Assembly: GCA_903813345.2 (NCBI GenBank)
Contig: CAIIXF020000001.1
Location: 18,681,915 to 18,745,914 of the forward strand
Reading direction: 5' to 3'
DNA: 64,000 nucleotides
Origin: Owenia fusiformis
Lineage: Eukaryota; Annelida; Polychaeta; Sabellida; Oweniidae
The position numbers were made by a program, and so were the translations under genes. The notes beneath the pieces were generated by a model. It saw nothing but the letters and a program-made list of their open reading frames with translations, did not search any database and was not told the DNA's origin. Below, piece by piece: positions 49,691 through 58,750 of this stretch. The stretch's first letter is position 1. Every line of letters begins with the position of its first letter.

Positions 49691-51699
49691 TATTTTTTTT
49701 TTTTATTAAAAATATTTATTCTCTAAAATTAAAATCAAATACATAATAACACTAGACACTTTTAGTAAGTGTATCAGCGTGAAAACATTTAAATATTAAC
49801 CTGAGTCAAATGGAAATGAGAAAAAAAGAACAATTTAAATATATTTACTCAGTTAAATGAGAATAAAATTGATACCAATATATAAAATCTACATATATGT
49901 TTGTCAGTAATTCAGTTCATCATAGGTTGATGTCATATGAATTTTAAAATTCTTTTTAAAACAGTTAATGGAAGGTAATGTTTTCAAACAAGTTGGCAGA
50001 TTATTCCAAAGCTGAGCACCTGAATATTTTATTGAGTTTTGACCTATAATTGTTCTAAATTTTTTCATGTGAAGACAATTTTGGAATCTTGTCTCATGTT
50101 CGTGAAATATCAAATTTGGAGTAAAATAATTTTCAAATATGTCAAAAGGAAAGCCATCGGGTTTTGTTGTGTATTGATAAAGAAATTTTGCAACTTCAAG
50201 CTTATGTATGTCAAAAATATCTAGAAAATTGAGTTGTTTAAAAAGAGGTGGGCTATGTGCTAAAAAGTCAGAATTTGTGATTATTCTCACTGCACGTTTT
50301 TGTAACAAAAGCAATTTATTCAAAAAGGTTTTACATGCATTACCCCATATGATGCTGCAATAGTTCAATTGTGATAATATAAGTGAATTATAAATGGTAA
50401 TCATGGTTTTTGTATTCAATTTATATTTAATCTTTCCCAGAATACCAATAATTTTAGATATTTTATGTATAACCTTATTTATGTGCTCATTCCATTTTAA
50501 TTTACAATCAATTGTTACTCCCAGAAAATTTGTATGCATTACTCTTTCAAGAATATTACCCCCTATTTTTATATTAAAATCTTGATTTTCATCAATATTT
50601 AACTTTGATCTTGTAAATAGCATATAATTTGTCTTGTCTATATTCAAAGAAAGTTTATTTGATTTGAACCATTCTAATGTCTTTTCCATTTCTAGATTTA
50701 CATTTCTATATAGATCATGAAGGTCTTTGTTTGAACATAAGATATTTGTATCATCTGCGAAAATAGTAAATTTAAGAATATTTGAAACCTTATGTAAATC
50801 ATTTATATAGAGAATGAATAAGATGGGGCCTAAAACAGACCCTTGAGGTACACCACAAGTGATAATATTTTCTTCAGATAGAGTGTTGTTAAAAGAAGTA
50901 ATGATTTTCCTATCAGATAAATAGCTTTCAAACCAATTTTTTGCGACATTGCGAATTCCAAAATTTTCAAGTTTTTTTAGAAGAATTTCATGATTTACTG
51001 TATCGAAGGCTTTGGATAAATCTAAAAATATTCCAATAGCATGAGTTGAGCTTTTATCTAGAGATATCCTCACTTCTTCCAAGAAGGAGAGGATTGCCAT
51101 ATAAGTTGAATAATGTTTTCTAAAACCAAACTGATTTTTGAATAAAAGTTTGTATGTTTCAATAAATGTTATTAATCTATTTTTCATGATCTGTTCTAAG
51201 AGTTTAGAAAAGACACTAAGTAGAGATATAGGTCTATAGTTTGAAAATTTTGAAGTATTTCCTTTTTTAAAAAGTGGGATAACTTTGGCTGTTTTCAACT
51301 TAGTGGGAAAAACCCCTGTATGGATAGACAAGTTTGCTATATGAACAAATGGTAAAAGTAAGTTATTTCTTGCATGTTTAACTACTATTGGTTTGAATTC
51401 ATCTAGGCCTGGTGAGCAATCTTTTAAAACTGACATTAAATTTTCGATTTCATTCTTAGTCACAGGAGTAAGTTCTAAAGAAGATTCATTGATTTCCATA
51501 AATGTAAAAGGGGACGTTTTTGAACTTATCTTTGATGCTAATTTAGGTCCAACATTAGAAAAAAATCTGTTAAAATGATTAGCAATATCTTTTCTATCAG
51601 TCAAAATATCATCTCCATCATAAAATTTATCTGGAAAAACTGAATCACATTTTTTGCGGTGAAGTAAGTCATTTATAACAGACCAAGTATTCTTGATCA
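49690..51699 (-). mobile_element. 5'-truncated jockey/CR1-like LINE inserted in the minisatellite
   Basis: Minisatellite sequence flanks both sides (GACCCTTGAATTATT on the left, ATCACCAAATGATATTGCAA on the right). On the minus strand the element ends in an A-rich tail (49692-49710). It keeps the reverse transcriptase but no endonuclease domain, so it is truncated at the 5' end, the usual outcome of target-primed reverse transcription. Confidence 0.85.
49904..51697 (-). CDS. Non-LTR retrotransposon reverse transcriptase (5'-truncated)
   Basis: An uninterrupted minus-strand frame of about 600 codons. The open frame extends to 51775, but its first ~25 codons are read from minisatellite and a neighbouring repeat and are not LINE sequence. 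Numbered from that extended start, motifs are: AKVIPLFKKGN at ~163, NYRPISLLSVFSKLLE at ~179, FGFRK at ~216, the first catalytic Asp in LDLSKAFDTV at ~251, GVPQGSVLGPILF at ~308 and the FADD catalytic box at ~339, followed by FLGVTIDCKLKW. The order is that of jockey/CR1-type non-LTR reverse transcriptases. No frameshift or stop is seen, so insertion is fairly recent. The apurinic endonuclease is missing, so it cannot mobilise itself. Confidence 0.9.
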   Translation of the reverse strand: MKNTWSVINDLLHRKKCDSVFPDKFYDGDDILTDRKDIANHFNRFFSNVGPKLASKISSKTSPFTFMEINESSLELTPVTKNEIENLMSVLKDCSPGLDEFKPIVVKHARNNLLLPFVHIANLSIHTGVFPTKLKTAKVIPLFKKGNTSKFSNYRPISLLSVFSKLLEQIMKNRLITFIETYKLLFKNQFGFRKHYSTYMAILSFLEEVRISLDKSSTHAIGIFLDLSKAFDTVNHEILLKKLENFGIRNVAKNWFESYLSDRKIITSFNNTLSEENIITCGVPQGSVLGPILFILYINDLHKVSNILKFTIFADDTNILCSNKDLHDLYRNVNLEMEKTLEWFKSNKLSLNIDKTNYMLFTRSKLNIDENQDFNIKIGGNILERVMHTNFLGVTIDCKLKWNEHINKVIHKISKIIGILGKIKYKLNTKTMITIYNSLILSQLNYCSIIWGNACKTFLNKLLLLQKRAVRIITNSDFLAHSPPLFKQLNFLDIFDIHKLEVAKFLYQYTTKPDGFPFDIFENYFTPNLIFHEHETRFQNCLHMKKFRTIIGQNSIKYSGAQLWNNLPTCLKTLPSINCFKKNFKIHMTSTYDELNY

Positions 51700-51740
51700 C
51701 CAAATGATATTGCAAAGCCATATTTGACTCTAAACAATTA

Positions 51741-52160
51741 CTCAGATGCGAGTAGGTAGTTACCAGTTTCGCCACCAGGTGGCTGATTCGGGGGAATTAA
51801 CATGGCAGGGTATTACAAAATTCCCTTAATTTTGAATATGCATCGATTTTAGTGGTTCACTTTTCATATTACCCTTATGTATCTGATAGTTATACAAATT
51901 AAAATATGTCCAGTAAAAGAAAATATTATCTGCCCAACACAAGAAAAGATATTTCACTTTTTGTGGTTTTACAACATGGGGTCTATGGGGAATCTCCCCG
52001 ACCTAGAAGTCACATTTTCATAGAAAATTAAATTGATAAACTCTTTTCAAAACCACATTTCTAAATGTAATTTTACATGTAGATTCCAAATATGACATCA
52101 GATTGACTGAATTGTGAATTTTTAATGACCTAAATCAAGATTATTTCTACTCGCATCTAG
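51741..52160. mobile_element. MITE-like repeat, copy 2 (GATGCGAGTAGG family)
   Basis: Starts CTCAGATGCGAGTAGG and ends CTACTCGCATCTAG, giving inverted ends of about 13 bp. The interior matches the copy at 8066-8370. About 420 bp and non-coding. Its left end abuts the minisatellite. Confidence 0.7.
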
Positions 52161-52437
52161 GATATTATATCACTTATTTTAACATTTCATTATTAGATAG
52201 TATTAAAATATAAGCTTCTTTTTATCTTATTTAAACAGCTTGCTTGAATAAGTACTTATATATTGCAAAGCAAGCTATCTGTTCTATAAATAAAAATAAT
52301 TATTTAAACTTAAATCCTTATTCATGATATACATTTACTGTACATCAATAGAAGTACATCATTAACAATAAACAAACAAAAACAAAAAACCAAGAAAAAT
52401 CAAACTGAAATAAGATCAAGAAAGAGCCTATACTTAC

Positions 52438-52631
52438 CGCGTCTTTAAAGGGGTAAGAGCTGGCAATGGTGTAGGAATGAAACATTTTCGTTTACTATGC
52501 ATCAGTCTTAATCTGGCCATTTTCGTTGAATACATTTGAATGGCGGGCATATCTGAACTAGTCCTGCTTAATGCAGTCATCCTGTTGTTGAACGATGCCA
52601 ACTTACTAGACAGGTCTAAATGTTCCCTCAT
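52438..52631 (-). CDS. Alternative first exon 1 (most distal), 64 codons
   Basis: ATG at 52631 (MREHLDLSSKLASFNNRMTA) runs to a GTAAGT donor starting at 52437, leaving two bases. The peptide is basic, with YSTKMARLRLMHSKRKCFI and a Pro/Thr end. It was recognised before phase was considered. The Polinton-type element begins about 520 bp upstream of this ATG. No family recognised. Confidence 0.6.
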
Positions 52632-53154
52632 TGTTATCTAACAGTCTTAGGTCTCCTAATCTATCTACATGGCGATTTGTTTATTCTTAGCAAATCCACA
52701 AGACAATAGATGTTAAAATATCAATAAATAAATCCATGGTTCATGTCTATATGTCTATTGAGACAAATTACGATTGATGTAATATTAAAGTGCACATTAG
52801 ATGTTCATTTATCAATTTTAAACCAAACGGTATGTCATTCGTCCAATCTATATGGATTGCTTAGCTTACTATACTACATGCATATATTTTTTCTCTTCAT
52901 GAATATGTATTCCAACTACCTTGGCATACCTTATCTTATATGGTTCTATGAATAATATGATCATTTATCACTTCTAGATTGATTAATTAAACCATAACTC
53001 TTTGAGCTATTTTCTTAATTCAAACCTAATCCATATCAATACATAGAATGCCTATAGCAATTTTGTGAAACAATACATTCCTTTGAAGGTTGGTTGGTAT
53101 CTCCTTTATGTTACTCCAATGTAACTTTCACTGAAATTAAATCCTTATTTCAAT
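52632..53154 (-). other. Upstream flank of first exon 1
   Basis: AT-rich, no gene. If first exon 1 is used, its promoter lies here or has been displaced by the insertion at 53155. The last six bases (TTCAAT, 53149-53154) are the left target duplication. Confidence 0.5.
53149..53154. other. Target-site duplication, left copy (TTCAAT)
   Basis: TTCAAT directly abuts the AGTAGATAG end of the element and is repeated at 61283-61288. Six-base duplications are the hallmark of Polinton/Maverick integration. Confidence 0.95.
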
Positions 53155-53407
53155 AGTAGATAGAAAACTGAGGGCATCAGAACGCCACGGGCCGCCACGG
53201 GCCCGGGGCTTTCAAAATCTCTGAAGATGAGCAGGAGATATTGATGAGCAGGAGATAAATTAATTGAATGGGGATTAGGAGATAAATTAATTGGATGGGG
53301 CTTTCATCTTAAATGGGTGAGAGATAAGATGCGCATGACATCATTGTTATCTTAAATGGGTGAGAGATAAGATGCGCATGACATCATTGTTATCTTAAAT
53401 GGGTGAG
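53155..53407 (+). repeat. Left terminal inverted repeat (253 bp)
   Basis: Matches the complement of 61031-61282 with one substitution (GATGCGC versus GATACGC) and one 1-bp indel. It begins AGTAGATAGAAAACTGAGGG and has a GC-rich block of GGGCCGCCACGGGCCCGGGG. The inner part holds two direct copies of a ~42-bp unit containing GATAAGATGCGCATGACATC. Confidence 0.95.
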
Positions 53408-53941
53408 AAATGTATTTCTTGGACTGAATAGTAAAGTACAAAATAAATCCCTTTAATATTATTTTAAATTTGGTATAATCCATTAACAGTGTTTACAATT
53501 CTACTTTCAATATTAACCCAACATTGAAAAGAATCAATAATCCTATTGAGCTGGTCAAACAAATACTGTTGGCATAAAAGGAAAGAGAACTGGATTTTGG
53601 ATTAAATATGAGTACAGATGAAAAGGTTTATTTATTTAAGTCCTATATTGAATTGACCGTTGAAAAGGTTTATTTATTTAAGTTCTATATTGAATTGACC
53701 ATTTGATCTTACTCTACTTGATTTCAACAATAATGGTCTTTTAATGTAATAATTGAATGTTGACATTTAACTGTGTCATCACAATGTTAATCCTTCATAT
53801 TCTAGAACATCTTTTGTTTAATGTGTTAATCCTTTTTTCTAGAATGATCTAGAGTATATGACATCATCATTTTATGACCTAAGTTTCTTAAAAAATACAT
53901 GACATCATGCCCTAAAATAGAATTTGACATCATTTTTACCA
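53408..53941 (+). other. Element interior, AT-rich, no gene
   Basis: Contains a duplicated AAAAGGTTTATTTATTTAAG / TATATTGAATTGACC segment (53620-53702) but no ORF of note on either strand. Confidence 0.6.
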
Positions 53942-53949
53942 TATAAAAA
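53942..53949 (+). promoter_or_regulatory. TATA box, candidate promoter of the ATPase unit
   Basis: TATAAAAA lies in a CCATATAAAAATC context. A start site would fall near 53972. It is followed by a consensus splice donor AAG|GTAAGT with the intron starting at 54030, and a plausible acceptor TTATCATTAG ends at 55147, eleven bases before the ATPase ATG. The resulting intron would remove the repeat field. Confidence 0.4.
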
Positions 53950-54279
53950 TCTCCAAAAAGTGTGTGGACCATTTATGAACATGGTAGTAAACAACTGGTG
54001 ATTTAGACATATCTGTATGCTTGTTTAAGGTAAGTCCTAAATATTCTGTACATGATATTCAATAACACAACATCTAAATGCAGTAGGATCATATATGTTC
54101 CAATTTCTTTGATTAGTTGTTATATATGAATTGTATTTTATGTAAATAATTTCGTAGATTTTGAGCGAATTGTATTTTATGTAAATAATTTCATTGAAAT
54201 TGAGGGTAAATAATTTAGTAGAAATTGAGAGAATTTAGCATTGTGACATGGTCGAATACTTTAATTATCATGTACAAAT

Positions 54280-55055
54280 ATTCACTGATGTTCACAAGTA
54301 TTGTTCACAAATGTTCACTGATGTTCACAAATGTTCACTAGTATTGTTCACAAATGTTCACAAATGTTCACTAGTATTGTTCACAAATGTTCACTAGTAT
54401 TGTTTACACATGTCCACTGATGTTCACAAATGTTATCTAGTATTGTTCACAAATGTTCACTGATGTTCACAAATGTCCACTAGTTTTGTTCACAAATGTT
54501 CACTAGTATTGTTCACAAATGTTCACAAATGTTCACTAGTATTGTTCACAAATGTTCACTAGTATTGTTCACAAATGTCCACTGATGTTCACAAATGTTA
54601 TCTAGTATTGTTCACAAATGTTCACTGATGTTCACAAATGTTCACTAGTTTTGTTCACAAATGTTCACTAGTATTGTTCACAAATATTCACTGATGTTCA
54701 CAAATGTTCACTAGTATTGTTCACAAATGTTCACTAGTATTGTTCATAAATGTTCACAAATGTTCACTAGTAATGTTCACAAATGTTCACTAGTAATGTT
54801 CACAAATGTTCACTAGTATTGTTCACTGATGTTCACAAATGTTCACAAATGCTCACTGATGTTCACAAATGTTCACTATTATAGTTCACAAATGTTCACT
54901 AGTATTGTTCACAAATGTTCACTAGTATTGTTCATAAATGTTCACAAATGTTCACTAGTAATGTTCACAAAGGTTCACTGATGTTCACAAATGTTCACTG
55001 ATGTTCACTAGTATTGTTCACAAATGTTCACTGATGTTCACAAATGTTCACTTAT
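54280..55055 (+). repeat. GTTCAC iteron-like repeat field
   Basis: About 65-70 GTTCAC words occur at 10- or 13-bp steps, mixing three short modules: GTTCACAAAT, GTTCACTGAT and GTTCACTAGTATT. Higher-order blocks of about 80-150 bp recur. It ends just before the ATPase start. The regular ~10-bp spacing places the words on one face of the helix. Confidence 0.9.
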
Positions 55056-55157
55056 GTATTACATCAACATTTATCTAAATTTAAATCATGGTTTGATTAT
55101 TTAACAACGACACTTAAAACATACTATCATTTAACTGTTATCATTAGACGAGTCAAC

Positions 55158-56726
55158 ATGTCTAAAATTTCTTCTTATTCCTGTGAGTGTGGAAAGACAT
55201 TTAGTCATGCAACCAGTATGTATCGTCATAAAAGAATAGACCATGCATTGCAGAAAAGCATCATAAACTCACCTAATAGACAACATGACATGGGAATTTA
55301 TTCAACAATTCCAGCTATGACATCAACAAAATCAAAAGTGCTCTACCATCCATTTACTATGATGATGGTTGGACCGACAGGTTCTGGAAAATCTACATAT
55401 ATAAAGGAACTGATTGACCATGCTGATACTACAATATCTCCAACACCGCAAAAAATCATATGGTGTTACAGTCAATGGCAACCTCTTTATGACAACATCA
55501 AGACAATCAACTCAAATATTGAGTTTATGATGGGAATACCAGACGAATTGAGTAACCCAGCTTTTTTAGATGTGAATCAGAGGAACTTGGTGATCTTTGA
55601 TGATTTAATGAGTGATATATCAAAAGATACAAGGATTGCTGATTTGTATACACGTGGATCACATCATAGAAATCTAAGTGTCATTTGCTTGATGCAGAAT
55701 TTGTTCCCATGTGGTAGAGAAAGTCGGACTCTCAGTTTAAATTCCCACTACATTGTGTTGTATAAGAACCCAAGAGATAGGCAACAAATATCTGTTTTGG
55801 CTCATCAAATGTATCCTGGGAAGTCTCACAAGTTATTGGATGCATATGAAAAGGCTACACATCAACCTTTCAGCTACTTGTTAGTAGACCTCAAGCAAGA
55901 AACTCCTGAAAGTATGAGATTGTATAATCCTTCCACAACTTCAAATATAATGCTTCAAAAACCATTATCAAAACAAAGTCTGAACAGAGGAATACAATCA
56001 CAACAACTTGAAAGTAATGGAAATATACCTAATCATGCGGTACCAGAAACACCTCAAATAAATGCAGAGGGTACAAGTATGTATGATATAAAAACTGGAA
56101 CGTCACCTTATTCCTCTCATTGTGGATGTGACGATATGGTCTCATGTGATGACTGTGGTTTAGTCTTTGAGAGTATTCATGATTTACAACATCATGTTAA
56201 AAATTGGTGTCAAGGTCATCCGACCAAGAAAATGAAGATTGAAACCAATGCACAAACAAATAAAGAAGAAGAAGATGATGATCTCAGATTAAATGAAACA
56301 TTTGTATATTTAAAGAACCTGGCTAGAAATGATAATGAAAAGGATTATGATCATAAAGTAAAGGAGTATATAGATAGGGGAAACAATGAAAAGGAGGCTA
56401 TAGAAAAGGCTGAGAAGAAACTTGTACAAATGGATAAGGAAATATTCATGAAGCACTATAAGAAGGTCTTAAAACAAGTATTTGGTTTAGCAGACAATGT
56501 ATTACACAGAAATATTGTAGATGAAGTAAATGATATGTTAATGAGAGGTGTCTCTAGAGATCTTGCAATCAGAAAGATACTTGTGAAAAATGAACATAAG
56601 TTTAGTGAGCTATTTATAGATACAGATGAAGAAGACAATTCAGATGAAGAATCTACTGATGAAGAAAAGTCTGATAATTATGATGAAAGCAATGCTAATG
56701 AAGAATTTACTGATGAAGAACAATAG
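55158..56726 (+). CDS. FtsK/HerA-like DNA packaging ATPase with zinc fingers
   Basis: A 522-aa protein. The Walker A motif GPTGSGKST is at 72-80 and Walker B LVIFDD at 144-149, followed by an ICLMQN sensor-like strand at ~176-181. This is the layout of the genome-packaging ATPase of Polintons and related double jelly-roll viruses, which drives DNA into capsids. Unusual additions are an N-terminal C2H2-type finger (C9, C11, H24, H29), a second C2HC cluster (C330, C333, H346, C351), a helical charged domain (~375-486) and an acidic tail (487-522). The frame extends upstream to 55044, but those 38 codons come from the repeat field, and the ATG at 55158 starts the zinc finger cleanly. First gene of the element, 103 bp before the integrase. 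Confidence 0.9.
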   Translation: MSKISSYSCECGKTFSHATSMYRHKRIDHALQKSIINSPNRQHDMGIYSTIPAMTSTKSKVLYHPFTMMMVGPTGSGKSTYIKELIDHADTTISPTPQKIIWCYSQWQPLYDNIKTINSNIEFMMGIPDELSNPAFLDVNQRNLVIFDDLMSDISKDTRIADLYTRGSHHRNLSVICLMQNLFPCGRESRTLSLNSHYIVLYKNPRDRQQISVLAHQMYPGKSHKLLDAYEKATHQPFSYLLVDLKQETPESMRLYNPSTTSNIMLQKPLSKQSLNRGIQSQQLESNGNIPNHAVPETPQINAEGTSMYDIKTGTSPYSSHCGCDDMVSCDDCGLVFESIHDLQHHVKNWCQGHPTKKMKIETNAQTNKEEEDDDLRLNETFVYLKNLARNDNEKDYDHKVKEYIDRGNNEKEAIEKAEKKLVQMDKEIFMKHYKKVLKQVFGLADNVLHRNIVDEVNDMLMRGVSRDLAIRKILVKNEHKFSELFIDTDEEDNSDEESTDEEKSDNYDESNANEEFTDEEQ

Positions 56727-56763
56727 TATAATCAAGATGAAAGCAATTCTGAAAGTAGCAGTT

Positions 56764-56779
56764 GATATATATATATATG
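56764..56779 (+). promoter_or_regulatory. TATATA run upstream of the integrase
   Basis: A TATATATATATATGTATA run lies about 50 bp before the integrase ATG and could serve as a core promoter. Simple TA repeats are common, so support is weak. Confidence 0.25.
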
Positions 56780-56829
56780 TATAATTTCAATACCTGGGAC
56801 ATTATTAAAATATACGTCTATGAGGAAAG

Positions 56830-57927
56830 ATGTCTTGGAAAGAATATGTAGAAAAGAATTATTATGATACTTCTAAACCAGCAAGTTTTAGTGGACCTAA
56901 AAAATTACATAGAACTTTACAAAAAGTTGGATTTGATGTATCATACTACCAAGTCAAAAAATGGTTGGATAGTCAGGAAGCTTATAGTCTACAAAGACCA
57001 TATGGAAGACGGTTTCGGCGTAACAAAGTGTACGTGTCTTACATTGATCAACAATGGGATGCTGATTTAATGGATGTCTCTAATATGTCATCGGAGAATG
57101 ATGGGATACGTTTTATTTTAGTTGTCATTGATATCATGTCCCGTTTTGCATTTGTCAGACCACTTAAGAATAAAACTGGACAAGCTGTAGCAGATGCATT
57201 TGATGATATGTTTAAAGAAGGGAGGGTACCAGATGTAATACGTAGTGATGCTGGTCAAGAATTCCGTGCAAAACGTGTACAGACATTGTTACGCAGATGG
57301 GGAGTGCGTCATTTTGTTACGCGTAATACTTCCAAGGCAAATTACTCTGAACGTTTTATTAAGACATTGAAGACGAAAATAATGAGATACATCACATATA
57401 AACAAAATCTTAGATATATTGATAATTTACAGGACTTTGTCAAAAGCTATAATGCTACACATCATAGAAGTATTAAAAAAGCACCCCAAGATGTCTCTAA
57501 AGATGATGAGCTTAATATTTGGTGGCGTATGTATTATCCTAAATCAATAATAAAAAGTCAAACCAAATCCAAGCAAATTTTCAAATTCCCTATTGGAGTT
57601 CAGGTTAGAATTACACAAGCAAGGCATGTTTTTACCAGAGAATATGATCAACATTGGACTGGAGAGATTTTCAAAATAGCTGCTCGATTCATCAGACAAG
57701 GTCTACCTCTATATCGCTTGAAAGATTTTGAAGGTGAAGAGATTAAAGGAACATTTTATCAACCTGAGCTTCAACGTGTGCATATTGATGAAGACAATCT
57801 ATATAAAATAGAAAAAGTTTTAAAACAACGCACAAAACAAGGTCAAAAAGAATACTTGGTACATTGGAAATATTGGCCTAAGAAATTTGATTCTTGGGTT
57901 AAAGCTACGGATATCAAAACCTTGTAA
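56830..57927 (+). CDS. Retrovirus-like (rve) integrase with C-terminal chromodomain
   Basis: A 365-aa protein that would cut and join the element ends to host DNA. The DDE residues are D79 (WDADLMDV), D140 (IRSDAGQEF) and E174 (NYSERFIKTLK); the last two are separated by 33 residues. An SH3-like segment follows (~253-310, FPIGVQVRI), then a chromodomain at ~325-365 with aromatic residues Y325, W346, W349 and W356 (YLVHWKYWPKKFDSW). The N-terminus lacks a zinc-binding HHCC motif. This matches Polinton integrases, and the 6-bp TTCAAT duplication around the element is the expected product. All catalytic residues are present, so it may be active. Confidence 0.95.
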   Translation: MSWKEYVEKNYYDTSKPASFSGPKKLHRTLQKVGFDVSYYQVKKWLDSQEAYSLQRPYGRRFRRNKVYVSYIDQQWDADLMDVSNMSSENDGIRFILVVIDIMSRFAFVRPLKNKTGQAVADAFDDMFKEGRVPDVIRSDAGQEFRAKRVQTLLRRWGVRHFVTRNTSKANYSERFIKTLKTKIMRYITYKQNLRYIDNLQDFVKSYNATHHRSIKKAPQDVSKDDELNIWWRMYYPKSIIKSQTKSKQIFKFPIGVQVRITQARHVFTREYDQHWTGEIFKIAARFIRQGLPLYRLKDFEGEEIKGTFYQPELQRVHIDEDNLYKIEKVLKQRTKQGQKEYLVHWKYWPKKFDSWVKATDIKTL

Positions 57928-57947
57928 ATATTGTATTGTATACTTAA

Positions 57948-57953
57948 AATAAA
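57948..57953 (+). terminator. Poly(A) signal after the integrase
   Basis: AATAAA 21 bp after the integrase stop, in an AT-rich context. It would separate the ATPase/integrase unit from the downstream capsid unit. Confidence 0.5.
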
Positions 57954-57986
57954 TAGAAAAACATTATTTTATGTTATGTTGATATT

Positions 57987-57994
57987 TATATAAA
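57987..57994 (+). promoter_or_regulatory. TATA box before the capsid gene cluster
   Basis: TATATAAA lies 34 bp upstream of the membrane protein ATG. Between them is a good splice acceptor, CATTTTTGTTATTTAG, ending at 58025, two bases before the ATG. Either its own promoter or splicing to an upstream leader could express the cluster. Confidence 0.35.
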
Positions 57995-58027
57995 TGTTGA
58001 AGTACATCTCATTTTTGTTATTTAGCA

Positions 58028-58330
58028 ATGAAGTATCAAAGTGTGAGGTTCTACTGTATATTAGTATATATTTTTAAAGTGCTCTTGGCAGAAGAAAATG
58101 CAACATCATTAGCACGAATAAGTGCTTCAACACCTTCAAATATATTAGCAATTGAAGAAATATCAATTAGTAATTTAGCAATTGGATCTACAAGTGTTTC
58201 ATTTATGATATTGATGTTTTATTATCTGAAAAAACAAAAGCATGAGAACTATAATATAACAAAGTTTGCAAAGTTATATGAGATAATACAAAAATCAAAT
58301 AGTGACACAGACTTTAGTACATCAGTTTAA
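58028..58330 (+). CDS. Small membrane protein of the element
   Basis: A 100-aa protein with a hydrophobic N-terminus (FYCILVYIFKVLLA, ~8-21) resembling a signal peptide or anchor and a second hydrophobic segment (~50-67, ending FMILMFYYL) followed by KKQKH. The middle is Ser/Thr-rich. Topology would be one or two membrane passes with a charged C-terminal tail. No family recognised. It is followed after three bases by the penton-like gene, so it belongs to the capsid transcription unit. A virion membrane or exit function is possible but unproven. Confidence 0.7.
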   Translation: MKYQSVRFYCILVYIFKVLLAEENATSLARISASTPSNILAIEEISISNLAIGSTSVSFMILMFYYLKKQKHENYNITKFAKLYEIIQKSNSDTDFSTSV

Positions 58331-58333
58331 ACA

Positions 58334-58750
58334 ATGGATAAAGACATCTATTTTTATTTAAGTAGCACTGATTCAACCAATATTTATCCCAATAATACAG
58401 CATCAGAGTTTACTGTAAAGTTACCAAGATACTTTTATCTTAAAGGAAAATGGAAAATAGGACTTGTTGACATACAGTTACCACCATTGGATTCAAATGA
58501 TGCGTTATTGTATTTAGATGTGTTTTGTGATTTATGCATAGAAAGTGTTGTTGATGGAAATGTACAACCAATCTTAAGGCGTATTCCAAAGGATTATTCT
58601 TGGTTGAGTTTTAATCAAGTATTATACAAGGATGTCGGGAATTGGGTATATGATCGCATACATGTCTATATAAGAGGAAATGGTAACACACATGTGTCAT
58701 TTAAAGACAAACCTTTGACGTGTACACTTCATTTGAAACAAGTATCATGA
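58334..58750 (+). CDS. Penton-like minor capsid protein (single jelly-roll)
   Basis: 138 aa. The N-terminal signature YPNNTASEFTVKLP (18-31) followed by LKGKWKIGLVDIQLP (36-50) is typical of Polinton/adintovirus minor capsid (penton) proteins, which form the fivefold vertices. The protein is short for this family, so it may be a minimal or shortened form. Its TGA overlaps the ATG of the next gene (ATGA at 58747-58750). Start chosen at the only suitable ATG, three bases after the preceding stop. Confidence 0.8.
   Translation: MDKDIYFYLSSTDSTNIYPNNTASEFTVKLPRYFYLKGKWKIGLVDIQLPPLDSNDALLYLDVFCDLCIESVVDGNVQPILRRIPKDYSWLSFNQVLYKDVGNWVYDRIHVYIRGNGNTHVSFKDKPLTCTLHLKQVS

Noticed and set aside
55044-55157. 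N-terminal extension of the ATPase by 38 codons
   Set aside because: It is read from the GTTCAC repeat field and lies upstream of a likely splice acceptor; the ATG at 55158 directly begins the zinc finger.
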